Below are positions 34,506 to 42,984 of a DNA stretch of 64,000 bases, in pieces. Within the stretch, counting starts at the first letter, position 1; each line of letters starts with the position of its first letter. The notes under the pieces were generated by a model, which made no database searches, was not told the DNA's origin, and saw only the letters and a program-made list of their open reading frames with translations. The position numbers were made by a program, and so were the translations under genes. Source of the DNA: Shewanella khirikhana (lineage in GTDB: Bacteria > Pseudomonadota > Gammaproteobacteria > Enterobacterales > Shewanellaceae); the NCBI RefSeq assembly GCF_003957745.1, contig NZ_CP020373.1, forward strand, positions 744,001 to 808,000, written 5' to 3'.

Positions 34506-35317
34506 GGGGCAACTCCTGTGGGCGCCGGGTTTGGCGGCGACTTTTTACGGTTTTTGGCGCTCTTTGCATCGGGAAAGCGCGCCAGAAAGGTTTGATAGTT
34601 ACGGGCCAGGATTTTCCTGAGCCTGAAGGGTCCATGGTGCAGCACATGGGTGATGTAACGGTCGGCGGCCTCGATGTCGGCATCGCCGCGCTCGTCGGGG
34701 TAGATGTCCACATAAACCCAGTCGTGGGCGGGCGCCATGCCAATCAGTACCGAGAAGGAGCCTTCGTCCTCCAGTGGCACATGCATGGCTTCAATTTGCA
34801 CCACGGTTTGCTCGTCTTCCGCCGGCAGTTTGAGGGTTTGCGCCAGGGTGTGGCTGTTCAGGGTGTAGCGCTCGGTACCGGCATCACGGCAAATCGGCAG
34901 GCTGGCGAAGTGCTTTTCCGGCAGCGATTCGTTGGGAGTGATATCACCCAGGCGGGAGACGCCGTGGCGCTTGAGGCAGCGGGCGAGGCCTGAGCGGGAC
35001 ACATTAGGATTGATATGGCGCTGGGTGACTTCGAGCAGCTTATCCAGGGTGAGTTTGAGCTGATACCTGAGGCCTACCACCACGTATTCCTGCACCGGTG
35101 TCAGGGTGGTGTTGAGGTGATGGGGCAGATTGGAGCTGTCGGTAACTGTGGCGCGGTTTTTCCACTTTCGGACTGTTGCCGGGGTAATGTTGAGCACACG
35201 GGCAAGCTCAGCCACCGGCAGCGGTGACTCCTGAATAAAACGGCGCATCTCCACCGTGGTAGTGGCATTGCGGTGGCGGGCACCCTTGGCGGCGCCTTTG
35301 ACTTTGTCCGCACTCAC
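34502..35317 (-). CDS. pfaR: PfaR, transcriptional activator of the pfa operon
   Basis: 271 residues from GTG 35317 (AGG four bases upstream). The frame is open to a TTG at 35416, so the start is uncertain, but the shorter form is close to the length I recall for PfaR. An N-terminal helix-turn-helix is clear: 'EMRRFIQESPLPVAELARVLNITPATVRKWKNR' (about 20-52). Then 'HHLNTTLTPVQEYVVVGLRYQLKLTLDKLLEV' and 'VSRSGLARCLKRHGVSRLGD' resemble the two helical DNA-binding units of IS481/IS3-type transposases. The C-terminal part corresponds to an rve-like fold without the catalytic acidic triad apparent ('IEAMHVPLEDEGSFSVLIGMAPAHDWVYVDIYPD'). So it looks like a domesticated transposase acting as regulator. 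It overlaps pfaA by four bases. Confidence 0.9.
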   Translation of the reverse strand: MSADKVKGAAKGARHRNATTTVEMRRFIQESPLPVAELARVLNITPATVRKWKNRATVTDSSNLPHHLNTTLTPVQEYVVVGLRYQLKLTLDKLLEVTQRHINPNVSRSGLARCLKRHGVSRLGDITPNESLPEKHFASLPICRDAGTERYTLNSHTLAQTLKLPAEDEQTVVQIEAMHVPLEDEGSFSVLIGMAPAHDWVYVDIYPDERGDADIEAADRYITHVLHHGPFRLRKILARNYQTFLARFPDAKSAKNRKKSPPNPAPTGVAP

Positions 35318-35682
35318 GCGGCCTGACTTCCCATATTGCTGTTTTTTATCCTTAAAGAGGGTGTGTATCCGTATGCTGTGGCCAAGAGTGCATCCGTGGG
35401 CATCGTCATGCAGCAAACAGATACAAACTGGCGGAACCGGGGCGGCAGTACTGCGAGATGGCAGCTAACCCAAAATACGCCCGGTTGGGGATACCTCAGT
35501 CAATGGGGAAGCAGATTACCTGAGGATGGCAAAAGATACAATCAGGCGGGACTGGGTTTGGTTGCTTAATACTAATTGTTTCTAATTGTTTGATTTGTTG
35601 TAAATGAAAATTTTATGTGTTGCTATTGGGGTTTGCGCTGGCGACTTGCTGGCGCTGGAACAACTTTCTATGGAGAGGAATT
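35318..35682. promoter_or_regulatory. Divergent pfaR / lipoprotein promoter region
   Basis: 365 bp between the start of pfaR (minus) and a small lipoprotein gene (plus). The part at 35575-35625 is AT-rich with repeated TTGTTT motifs and is the probable promoter area for the rightward gene. CCTCAG (35494) and CTGAGG (35520) form a loose inverted pair. I could not place a clear -35/-10 pair for pfaR. Confidence 0.5.
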
Positions 35683-35979
35683 ATGTTTGTATCAAGACGG
35701 AATGGGATAATCATCGGCCTTTTATTGACGTCAACGCAGCTTTTGGGATGTGCGAATTCCAGTGATGCCAAGTTGACCGATGAAGAAATTCAGCTGGCCG
35801 AACAAAGAAAAGAAGCTATGGACAAAGCTGGCTACAGATGTGATGTAGTGAAAGTGACAGGGTCCAACTTGCCGCAAAAGCGTTGTACGACCCGAAAGCA
35901 GCGGGAAAAAGAGCAAGAGAGCGCGCAAACTTATGTTGATGATGTGATCCGCAATACCGTACCCGAAGAAGTAAAATAG
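35683..35979 (+). CDS. Small lipoprotein, unknown function
   Basis: 98 residues from the ATG at 35683 (GAGAGGA five to six bases upstream); an earlier in-frame start at 35617 lacks support. The N-terminus 'SRRNGIIIGLLLTSTQLLGC' is a lipoprotein signal with lipobox LLGC, so Cys (about residue 21) should be acylated and the protein anchored to a membrane. The mature part is charged and probably helical ('TDEEIQLAEQRKEAMDKAG'), with two further Cys (in 'YRCDVV' and 'KRCTTR') that could form a disulphide. No family recognised. It is divergent from pfaR and 111 bp before the EF-G-like gene. Confidence 0.8.
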   Translation: MFVSRRNGIIIGLLLTSTQLLGCANSSDAKLTDEEIQLAEQRKEAMDKAGYRCDVVKVTGSNLPQKRCTTRKQREKEQESAQTYVDDVIRNTVPEEVK

Positions 35980-36090
35980 CGGATTAGTATCTCGAGTCGG
36001 TTGAACTTGTGACCGCTGTCAAAATTAGCCTCCTTTGTCGGTTCTATACTGCGTGTGTACCCGGATAAAATGTGACACAAGGAGGCCGTT

Positions 36091-38139
36091 ATGGCTGAGT
36101 ATCAGACCGCGAGGATCCGCAACCTTGCCCTGCTTGGGCATACCGGAGCGGGCAAATCCTCGCTACTCGAGGCGCTTCTCTATGGCGCCAAGGCGATAAG
36201 TCAACGTGGCAGGGTGGATAAGGGCACAAATCATGCTGATTTCACTGCCCAGGAAAAAGCCCACCAACACAGTCTCGAACCATCCTTCCTCAATCTCGAT
36301 TTCGACGCTCACCACATTAATCTGATAGACACCCCTGGACTGCCCGATTTCTTTGGCCGCGCACTGTTGCCGCTGCCGGCGGTAGAGTCTGTGCTGCTGG
36401 TGGTCAATGCTGCCACCGGTATTGAGCCGGTAACCGCCCGCGCCTTCGAGGCCGCCCGCGCTCAGGGCAAGGTCGTGTGTGTGTGCGTCAACCATATCGA
36501 CGGCCACCTCGACCGTTTGCCCGCTATTATCGAAGAGCTGCAAACCACCTTTGGTCCGCGTTGTCTGCCGGTCAATCTGCCATCGGCCGATGGCAATGAT
36601 GTGGTCGATTGCTACCTGCACTGTGAAGAAAACCGTCCGACGCTGTTCTCCTCTGCCTCGTCTGCCCGTGATGAGCTGGTGGACACTGTACTCGAAGAAG
36701 ACGAAGAGCTGATGACCCTGTATCTGGAGCAGGGCGAAATGCTCAGTGCTGAGCAGCTGCACGAACCGCTGGAAACCGCGCTGCGGATGGGGCATCTGGT
36801 GCCTGTGTGTTTCACCAGCGCCGAGCAGGAAGTGGGTATAGCCTCCCTGCTTGAGCTGATGGTGAAGTTGCTGCCAAGCCCGCTGGAAGCCAATCCGCCA
36901 CAGTTTGTGCGCGGTTTTGGCGAGGGCGCCACGCCGGTTGATGTTACGCAAAAGGCTGATGATCACGTTCTGGCGCAGGTATTTCGCGTCGGGATAGACC
37001 CTTATTTTGGCCGGGTTGCAGTCTTCCGTCTGTATCAGGGCACCATGCAAAGTGGCATGAAGCTCTTTATCGGCGGTGATCGCAAGCAGGTAAAAGTGGC
37101 ACACCTCCTGAAGTTACAGGGCGCCGAAACAGCCGAAGTGGGCACCGCCGTGCCGGGTGATATTTGCGCTCTGTGTAAAATTGACGAGCTGGAAGTAGGC
37201 TCGGTGCTGCACGACAGCCACGATGAAGACGAATTTCACTTGCCGGAGCTTAAGCTGCCACAGCCCATTTTCGGTTTGGCGGTGTCGCCCAAGCGCCGTG
37301 GTGATGAGCAAAAAATTGCTGAAGTGCTCGCTAAGTTAATTGCTGAAGACCCAAGCCTGGCGGTATCCCAAAACGAGGCCGAGGGCCAGACGGTATTGAG
37401 TGGCCTGGGTGATTTGCACCTGCAAATTGCGCTCGAAAAAGCCCAGAGTGTGTTTAAGGTCGACATGGATACCTGTAAGCCAGCGGTCGCTTACCGCGAA
37501 ACCGTGTGCAAGGCGGCCACCGCCCGTTATCGCCATAAGAAACAGTCCGGTGGTGCCGGCCAGTTTGGCGAAGTGGAGCTGACCGTCGAACCGCTGCCAA
37601 GGGGCAAGGGCTTTGAGTTTGTCTCCAAAGTGGTGGGCGGCTCTGTACCGACTCAGTTTATTCCTGCGGTTGAAAAGGGCGTGCGTGAGGCGCTGAAGGT
37701 CGGTCGCCTCGGCGGCTATCCTGTAGAAGATGTGCGGGTCACCCTGCTTGATGGTAAGCACCATAGCGTGGACTCCAAGGAAATTGCCTTTGTGATGGCC
37801 GGTAAAAAGGCGTTCTTTGATGCCTTCTTGCAGGCAAGTCCGGTGATTTTGGAGCCCATGGTAGCCATGGATATTCTGGTCAGTGCCGAGGACGTGGGTG
37901 ACATCACAGGCGATCTCAGCTCCAGCCGTGCCATGGTTTGCGGTACCGAAGCCAGACGCGATGGCAAGGTGCGGGTGATGGCCGAAGCGCCGCTGGCGAC
38001 AGTGGACAACTACGCTACCCGGCTTAAATCAATGACCTCGGGCGAGGGCGAATTTACCCTGAGTTTTGCCCGCTACGACATAGTGCCGCCGGCAGTGCAA
38101 CAAAGCTTGCTGCGCACTATCGAAGATAAAGAGGATTAA
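36091..38139 (+). CDS. Elongation factor G-like GTPase (EF-G2 type)
   Basis: 682 residues, with AAGGAGG seven bases before the ATG. The GTPase domain has P-loop 'GHTGAGKSS' (16-24), 'DTPGLPDFF' as G3 and 'NHIDG' in place of the usual NKxD (G4). The normal EF-G order follows: domain II ('HVLAQVFRVGIDPYFGRVAVFRLYQG'), III, IV ('SGGAGQFGEVELTVEPL') and V ('ILVSAEDVGDITGDLSSSR'). This is the second, diverged EF-G type found in many bacteria besides FusA, not the canonical translocase in a str operon. Its function is unclear (translocation under special conditions or ribosome recycling are possible). It sits between pfaR and pfaE on the plus strand and ends at a strong terminator. Confidence 0.9.
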   Translation: MAEYQTARIRNLALLGHTGAGKSSLLEALLYGAKAISQRGRVDKGTNHADFTAQEKAHQHSLEPSFLNLDFDAHHINLIDTPGLPDFFGRALLPLPAVESVLLVVNAATGIEPVTARAFEAARAQGKVVCVCVNHIDGHLDRLPAIIEELQTTFGPRCLPVNLPSADGNDVVDCYLHCEENRPTLFSSASSARDELVDTVLEEDEELMTLYLEQGEMLSAEQLHEPLETALRMGHLVPVCFTSAEQEVGIASLLELMVKLLPSPLEANPPQFVRGFGEGATPVDVTQKADDHVLAQVFRVGIDPYFGRVAVFRLYQGTMQSGMKLFIGGDRKQVKVAHLLKLQGAETAEVGTAVPGDICALCKIDELEVGSVLHDSHDEDEFHLPELKLPQPIFGLAVSPKRRGDEQKIAEVLAKLIAEDPSLAVSQNEAEGQTVLSGLGDLHLQIALEKAQSVFKVDMDTCKPAVAYRETVCKAATARYRHKKQSGGAGQFGEVELTVEPLPRGKGFEFVSKVVGGSVPTQFIPAVEKGVREALKVGRLGGYPVEDVRVTLLDGKHHSVDSKEIAFVMAGKKAFFDAFLQASPVILEPMVAMDILVSAEDVGDITGDLSSSRAMVCGTEARRDGKVRVMAEAPLATVDNYATRLKSMTSGEGEFTLSFARYDIVPPAVQQSLLRTIEDKED

Positions 38140-38170
38140 CAGCAGTATTCGGTTCCTTCCCAAAACCTTT

Positions 38171-38206
38171 GCGGCGCCTATGGTTAACCCATGCGCCGCT
38201 TTTTTA
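38171..38206 (+). terminator. Rho-independent terminator
   Basis: GCGGCGC (38171-38177) / GCGCCGC (38193-38199) followed by TTTTTT. It ends the EF-G-like transcript, so pfaE must have its own promoter in 38207-38285. Confidence 0.88.
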
Positions 38207-38285
38207 TGGCTGAGCGTTTCGCGCTTGGGGATCCGGGCAAAGCTTGCCACAATAAGGGCAATTGTTATCTTCTTATGGCCTTTGG

Positions 38286-39197
38286 ATGTCTGCTGACTCA
38301 GATGCTCTGCAAATCAACCTGTTACTGACCCTGATAGCCCTGCCACCACTCGATGGGTCACCCGGGGAGCTTGACGCCTGCCTTGCTCCTTATCTGCATT
38401 GGCTCAGCGCCGATGAGCATGAGCGCAGCCAAAGGGCCAGATTGCCAGGGCTGGCTGCGCGGCAATTGCTGGTGCGGCTTTGCTTAAGGGCTGAGCTTGC
38501 AAGGCGAACAGGCCAGCATCCCGCGTCGCTGACATTCGACTACGGCCCCCAGGGCAAACCTTCATTAACCCAGGCGGGCATCCAGTTTAATTTAAGTCAC
38601 AGTGGTGATTATCTGCTGATTGCCTCGACGCTTAATGAAACTGAGCTGCTGCTTGGTGCCGACATAGAACGTAACCGCGCCAACACGGATATCGACGCCA
38701 TTTATCGCCATTATTTTTCGGCCCCTGAGCAGCAGTATCTCGAGCGTCTTGCCGCCGACGCCAAACGGGACGGCTTTTTTGATTTGTGGGCGCTGAAAGA
38801 GTCCTACATCAAAGCCACCGGCAAGGGGCTCGCAGAAGGCCTGAAAACCTTTGGTTTCGACTTGGCGACTGCAAAGTGCTGTCCGGACGGCGCTTTCATC
38901 CGTTTTCAAGATGGGCTTGAAGTTCAGCGCTTCACTGGTTCTGAAACGCAAGTGAGCACCGATTCGAACATGGCGGCGAGTGCCGAAACCCAAATGGCCC
39001 CCTATGCGAAATGGCACTGGCAGTCGGCGGTGGGCCAAATCGATTCAGAGTTCAGACTGGCTTACACCCTGGCGACCCCAACGCCGCGGCGGTGCAGGTT
39101 AACCCTTGCCCAACCTCAATGGCAGAGCCTGCTGCAGGATGTAGCGAATAGCGATGCATCCCATGCAGGTGTCAATACCATGCTGAATGAGCGGTGA
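38286..39197 (+). CDS. pfaE: PfaE, 4'-phosphopantetheinyl transferase
   Basis: 303 residues from ATG 38286 (an in-frame TTG lies 24 bp upstream; the ribosome-binding site is weak in both cases). Sfp-type transferase: 'YGPQGKPSL' (about 86-94), 'FNLSHSGDY' (101-109), Mg-binding 'GADIERN' (Asp126, Glu128) and 'WALKESYIKATGKGL' (Trp168-Leu182, with Glu172 as ligand). It transfers phosphopantetheine from CoA to the Ser of ACPs and is required for PUFA synthesis; the five ACPs of PfaA are the likely clients. It lies 3.8 kb from pfaA on the opposite strand. Its last 11 bases overlap the GMC oxidoreductase start, so the two are likely co-translated. The C-terminal ~70 residues are less conserved. 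Confidence 0.93.
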   Translation: MSADSDALQINLLLTLIALPPLDGSPGELDACLAPYLHWLSADEHERSQRARLPGLAARQLLVRLCLRAELARRTGQHPASLTFDYGPQGKPSLTQAGIQFNLSHSGDYLLIASTLNETELLLGADIERNRANTDIDAIYRHYFSAPEQQYLERLAADAKRDGFFDLWALKESYIKATGKGLAEGLKTFGFDLATAKCCPDGAFIRFQDGLEVQRFTGSETQVSTDSNMAASAETQMAPYAKWHWQSAVGQIDSEFRLAYTLATPTPRRCRLTLAQPQWQSLLQDVANSDASHAGVNTMLNER

Positions 39198-40518
39198 GGC
39201 TGCACCTGTGACGAGCCAGGAAAACGTATCTCAGTTTGATTTGCTGGTGGTGGGCTCCGGCCCCGGCGGTGCGTCCGTTGCCCGTGGGGCTGCCGAGCGC
39301 GGCCTTAAGGTATGTCTGCTGGAGTGGGGCAGCGAGGCGCCCCTTAACGGCAGTTTTTCGCAAATGGCGGCCATGGCGGCTGTGCCCGGTAAGGGCGCGT
39401 TTTTCCACGCTGACGGGTCGCTGTTGCTGCGGGCTATCACCCTGGGTGGGAGCTCTGCCATCAATTTCGCCACCATCATGGACCCGCCCGACTGGTTTAA
39501 CGACTATGGCATTGATCTTAAGCCCCATGTGGCCAGGGTACGTTCGCTTTTGCCTGCGCATTTGTTGCCGGATGAGCTGATTGGCCCGCTGGCAAAACGT
39601 ATTGCCCAGGGGGCCGCTTCTCTCGGGCAGTCATGGCAGAAGCTGGAAAAGCTTATCCGACCAGCACTTTGCCGTACCGATTGCCACCGCTGCGGCTATG
39701 GCTGCCCATACGGCGCCAAGTGGAGCGCGAGGGATTTTGCCCATGAGGCGGCGCAGCTTGGTGCCGTTTTGCATGCCAATGCCAAAGTCACCCGGATATT
39801 GCAGCAGAATGGACAAGTCACAGGTGTTGAATGTCGCCAGGCGGGCCGCAGTGTGCGCTTGAAGGCTCCGAAGGTGGTATTGGCCGCGGGCGGCATAGGC
39901 TCAGTCCAGCTGTTGCAGCAGGCAGGCTTTAGCGAGGCAGGCCGCGGCTACTTTGTTGACCCTGTAATTGCGGTGATGGGAAGCTTGCCTGCATCAATTG
40001 CCGGGGACATAGGCGCCAGCGGCCGTGAAGTGCCCATGACCCAGGGGATGTACCTGCATCAAGCCGGGGTATCCCTTGCCGATCTGGCGCTGCCAAAGCC
40101 GCTGTTTCAGGCCTTTTGTGCTCAAATGGGAAGGCTCGATAAGCTTTCAAGTCATGGCAACACCTTAAGCATCATGGTGAAAATTCGTGATGACTTAGGT
40201 GGCCGTATTGGCAAACATTGGCTGAATAAGCCGCTGACGGAGCAAGATAAAACCAAATTCAGCCAGGGCGTGGCGCTGGCAACGGACATTTTGAAAGCGG
40301 CAGGCGCAGACAATGTATTTAAAAGCCATCATTTTGCGGCGCATCCGGGTGGCGGCGCTGCCATTGGCAAACTGGTCGACAGCGAGCTTGAGACTGAACT
40401 GCAAGGGCTTTATGTCTGCGATGCCTCGGTTATCCCGCGCTCCTGGGGGGTGCCGCCAAGCTTGACCCTGATGAGTCTTGGCGAGCGCCTGGCATCCAGA
40501 CTCGCGGCTGTGGGTTAG
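39187..40518 (+). CDS. GMC-type FAD oxidoreductase with cysteine motif
   Basis: 443 residues from ATG 39187, inside the 3' end of pfaE. The N-terminal FAD-binding loop is 'DLLVVGSGPGGASVARGAAERG' (about 18-39), followed by 'TLGGSSAINFAT' (GMC signature region). The C-terminal 'HHFAAHPGGGAAIGKLVDSELETELQGLYVCDASVIPRSWGVPPSLT' is the GMC_oxred_C motif with the His and the final FAD contact. In the middle is a Cys cluster 'CRTDCHRCGYGCPYG' (about 159-173), like that in long-chain alcohol oxidase and related GMC enzymes. Shorter than usual (500-550), so the substrate domain is compact. Likely oxidises an alcohol; the coupling with pfaE suggests, without proof, a lipid-related substrate. Confidence 0.87.
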   Translation: MSGEAAPVTSQENVSQFDLLVVGSGPGGASVARGAAERGLKVCLLEWGSEAPLNGSFSQMAAMAAVPGKGAFFHADGSLLLRAITLGGSSAINFATIMDPPDWFNDYGIDLKPHVARVRSLLPAHLLPDELIGPLAKRIAQGAASLGQSWQKLEKLIRPALCRTDCHRCGYGCPYGAKWSARDFAHEAAQLGAVLHANAKVTRILQQNGQVTGVECRQAGRSVRLKAPKVVLAAGGIGSVQLLQQAGFSEAGRGYFVDPVIAVMGSLPASIAGDIGASGREVPMTQGMYLHQAGVSLADLALPKPLFQAFCAQMGRLDKLSSHGNTLSIMVKIRDDLGGRIGKHWLNKPLTEQDKTKFSQGVALATDILKAAGADNVFKSHHFAAHPGGGAAIGKLVDSELETELQGLYVCDASVIPRSWGVPPSLTLMSLGERLASRLAAVG

Positions 40519-40534
40519 CCGTCTGCCACGGAAA

Positions 40535-40563
40535 TAAAAAACGCAGCCTTGGCTGCGTTTTTT
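40535..40563. terminator. Bidirectional terminator
   Basis: AAAAAACGCAGCC / GGCTGCGTTTTTT stem, A- and T-tracts on either side, between the converging GMC oxidoreductase and queF genes. Confidence 0.9.
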
Positions 40564-40577
40564 GATGGGGTTTAATC

Positions 40578-41435
40578 TTACTGGCGTGCCAGACGATTGT
40601 TTTCCGGCAACTGCTCGAAGTCACTGCGAAACGGATTGATATCCAAACCACCACGGCGGGTATAGCGGGCAAACACGGTCAGTTTGCTGCAACCACAGTA
40701 GCGCTTCAGATCGGTGAAGATCCGCTCGACACATTGCTCATGAAATTCATTGTGCTGGCGGAAGGAAATCAAATAGCGCAGCAGTTTTTCACGGTCAATT
40801 TTCGGCCCCTGATAACGGATCATCACGCTGCCCCAGTCGGGCTGGGAGGTAATGAGGCAGTTGGACTTCAGCAGGTTGGAGTTTAAGGTCTCCGCCACCA
40901 ACTGCTTGTCGTCTGTGCTGTCGTTCAGATAATCAGGGTTGAATTCATAGTCTTCGACTTCGATGTCCAAATCGTCAATGCAGGTACCGGGCAGCTCAAC
41001 GATGCGCTCAAGGCCAAACTGCTTGGGCTCAATCACCTTCACCTTGGCCAGGCCCTTGGCACAGGCTGCCAGGTCTTTTTCCAGGGTTTCGGCCACAGCT
41101 TCAATGGACTCGAAACGGGTCTGATTGAAACTGTTGAGATACAGCTTGAATGACTTGGACTCAATCAGGTTTTCACTGTTGACGTCCAATTGCAGTTCAA
41201 GCAGCGCCACCATGGGCTTGCCTTTGGCGTTGAGCCAGGACAATTCATAGCCGGTCCACAGATCGGTGCCGTGGAAAGGCAGTTCGCCGCTGAGGGCGAT
41301 GGCATCCCGATTGAGTTTACGGGGAACCCCTTGCAGCAGCGAAGGAGCGTACTCGGCCTGATATTCGGTAGCCTGACCCAGAGTCAGCCCCGCAAGCTCG
41401 GCGGCCCCGCTATAGGGATCGTGATTTCGTGTCAT
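40578..41435 (-). CDS. queF: NADPH-dependent 7-cyano-7-deazaguanine reductase QueF
   Basis: 285 residues from ATG 41435 (MTRNHDPYSG); an upstream in-frame extension to 41468 is ignored. QueF reduces preQ0 to preQ1 in queuosine tRNA modification. The QueF motif is 'ESKSFKLYLNSF' (92-103), and the catalytic Cys193 and Asp200 lie in 'SNCLITSQPDWG'. The two-domain (long, ~280-residue) form matches the E. coli-type enzyme. It is divergent from syd with 59 bp between start codons, as in many gammaproteobacteria. Confidence 0.97.
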   Translation of the reverse strand: MTRNHDPYSGAAELAGLTLGQATEYQAEYAPSLLQGVPRKLNRDAIALSGELPFHGTDLWTGYELSWLNAKGKPMVALLELQLDVNSENLIESKSFKLYLNSFNQTRFESIEAVAETLEKDLAACAKGLAKVKVIEPKQFGLERIVELPGTCIDDLDIEVEDYEFNPDYLNDSTDDKQLVAETLNSNLLKSNCLITSQPDWGSVMIRYQGPKIDREKLLRYLISFRQHNEFHEQCVERIFTDLKRYCGCSKLTVFARYTRRGGLDINPFRSDFEQLPENNRLARQ

Positions 41436-41494
41436 CAAACATCTTTCCGTGTCAAAATAGGCGCACATTATACCCTAATTTGGACGGTTCTTAA

Positions 41495-42142
41495 GTGTCT
41501 TGTCTGGCAGCTCTGACAAAATTTCATAAATCCTACGCCCAGGCGTTTTTGGACGGGCTGGGGGAGCAACCCCGTTGTTATGCCCATGGTCGACCATCGC
41601 CCTGTTTGGTTGACGGGCAGGATCTGGACAGCGATGAGCCCGTGATGTGGCAATGGGCGTCGCGGGAAGCGGCTGCTAACTTCGACAATTTAAGCCATGC
41701 GATGGAGTTTGAGCTTCATGGCGATATCAATGATTTCTACGGCCACGGCTTTGCAGGCCCGTTGCAGTTTGATTCTCCGTGGGGGGAAGGCGAGCTGATC
41801 CAGCCCTGGAGTGAAGATGACTTTGTGCTTTTGCAGCAAAATCTGCTGGGGCATCTGATGATGAAAAAGCAGCTTAAGCAGGGGCAAACCTGGTTTGTTG
41901 GCCTGATTGGCGATGATGAAGAAATGCTGACCGTAAATAACGACGATGGCAGCGTTTGGCGAGAAGTGGCGGGCAATGTGCCCCATGAGCGTCTGGCAGA
42001 TAACCTGGCGGAGTTTATCGCTAAGTTAAGCCCCCGGGTTGCACCGCCAAGCGTGTTTGTCGAGCCGCAGCCAATGATTGCCGATCATCCAGGTATTTTC
42101 GCCAGCATGAAACGCATGTGGCGCAATCTTGTTGGCCGCTGA
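41495..42142 (+). CDS. syd: SecY-interacting protein Syd
   Basis: 215 residues from GTG 41495 (MSCLAALTKFHKSYAQAFLDGLGE). Syd is a cytosolic protein that binds SecY at the inner membrane face and may check translocon assembly. Family hallmarks: 'FHGDI/FELHGDINDFYGHGFAGPLQF' (about 73-93), the acidic pocket 'PWGEGELIQPWSEDDFVLLQQNLLGHL', and 'TWFVGLIGDDEEMLTVNNDDGSVWRE'. Divergent from queF, a conserved pairing. The ATG-less start is supported by the family N-terminus. A terminator follows at 42153-42180. Confidence 0.95.
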   Translation: MSCLAALTKFHKSYAQAFLDGLGEQPRCYAHGRPSPCLVDGQDLDSDEPVMWQWASREAAANFDNLSHAMEFELHGDINDFYGHGFAGPLQFDSPWGEGELIQPWSEDDFVLLQQNLLGHLMMKKQLKQGQTWFVGLIGDDEEMLTVNNDDGSVWREVAGNVPHERLADNLAEFIAKLSPRVAPPSVFVEPQPMIADHPGIFASMKRMWRNLVGR

Positions 42143-42152
42143 AGCCGTGATG

Positions 42153-42180
42153 AAATAAGGCGCCTTTGGGCGCCTTATTT
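42153..42180. terminator. Bidirectional terminator
   Basis: AAATAAGGCGCC / GGCGCCTTATTT (42153-42164 / 42169-42180) between converging syd and the zinc-ribbon gene. Confidence 0.85.
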
Positions 42181-42210
42181 ATTGAGCGTGACTGCGTTGA
42201 CGCAGGCCCG

Positions 42211-42984
42211 TTACTGATAATCCCAGGAAAGATTGGACACAATACGGCAGGGCTCGCAGCGAAAGTGGAACATGTCGAGCAGTGGCTCATCGAGGCGCCA
42301 CTCGTGGCTGCCACAGCGGGGGCAGGGACGTTCCCGCTCGCTGGCCAAACTGGTTCCGCCTACCCGATACAGATAGTAATAGGTGGGGATTTTGGTGAGG
42401 TACTCAAGCCGGCCACGCAAGTCCCAGCCACGGCGAAACAGGTCGCTTTCTGTGGTGCTGATTTCCTCGAGTGCGGCAAATTCAGCCTTGGTGCCTGAGG
42501 CCATTTGCAGTTCATCACAGGCCTGCCATTCGGTTTGCCAACGAATGAGCTGCTTATGATCGCCATTAAAGCTGGCGGGCAGTTGGTACAGGGGAATGGG
42601 TAGCAGATTATCACCGCTTCGCACCGGCGAGCACATGTGCACATAGCTGGTGTACAGCAGTTGCCAGCTGGACTCGCCTTCGAAGCTCTCGTTGGCATTG
42701 ATGTCCTGCCCCTGCAGTTTTTCGCGTGGAGGCAACAGCTTGGCATCGGTCAGCGCTTTTAATGCGGCCTTGGCCCAGGGGCTGTTGTGGCGGTTGGCGA
42801 GGCTGTCCGGCGCAGGCAGCATCAGCCTGGCACGAAACTCACCCTCGTGAAAACTCACCGCAAATTCGCGGCCCAGCACCTGACCATTGGCGCGCCAGGC
42901 TTCCAGCAAATGGTTAATCGCACCTTGGGCGGCGCTGAGGGTGGTGTCGGCAAAACACTCAAATCGCACTTCGGTGACGAACAT
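42211..42984 (-). CDS. Zinc-ribbon protein, DUF2310 family
   Basis: 257 residues. The C-terminal zinc ribbon has 'CPRCGSHEW' (about 222-230) and 'FHFRCEPC' (about 239-246), that is CxxC...CxxC with 17-18 residues between. The N-terminal ~200 residues ('MFVTEVRFECFADTTLSAAQGAINHLLEAWRANGQVLG') form the DUF2310 domain. The family is described as probably nucleic-acid-binding, with no proven role. Its ATG overlaps the stop of the upstream small gene by one base (TGATG), so the pair is an operon. Confidence 0.85.
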   Translation of the reverse strand: MFVTEVRFECFADTTLSAAQGAINHLLEAWRANGQVLGREFAVSFHEGEFRARLMLPAPDSLANRHNSPWAKAALKALTDAKLLPPREKLQGQDINANESFEGESSWQLLYTSYVHMCSPVRSGDNLLPIPLYQLPASFNGDHKQLIRWQTEWQACDELQMASGTKAEFAALEEISTTESDLFRRGWDLRGRLEYLTKIPTYYYLYRVGGTSLASERERPCPRCGSHEWRLDEPLLDMFHFRCEPCRIVSNLSWDYQ

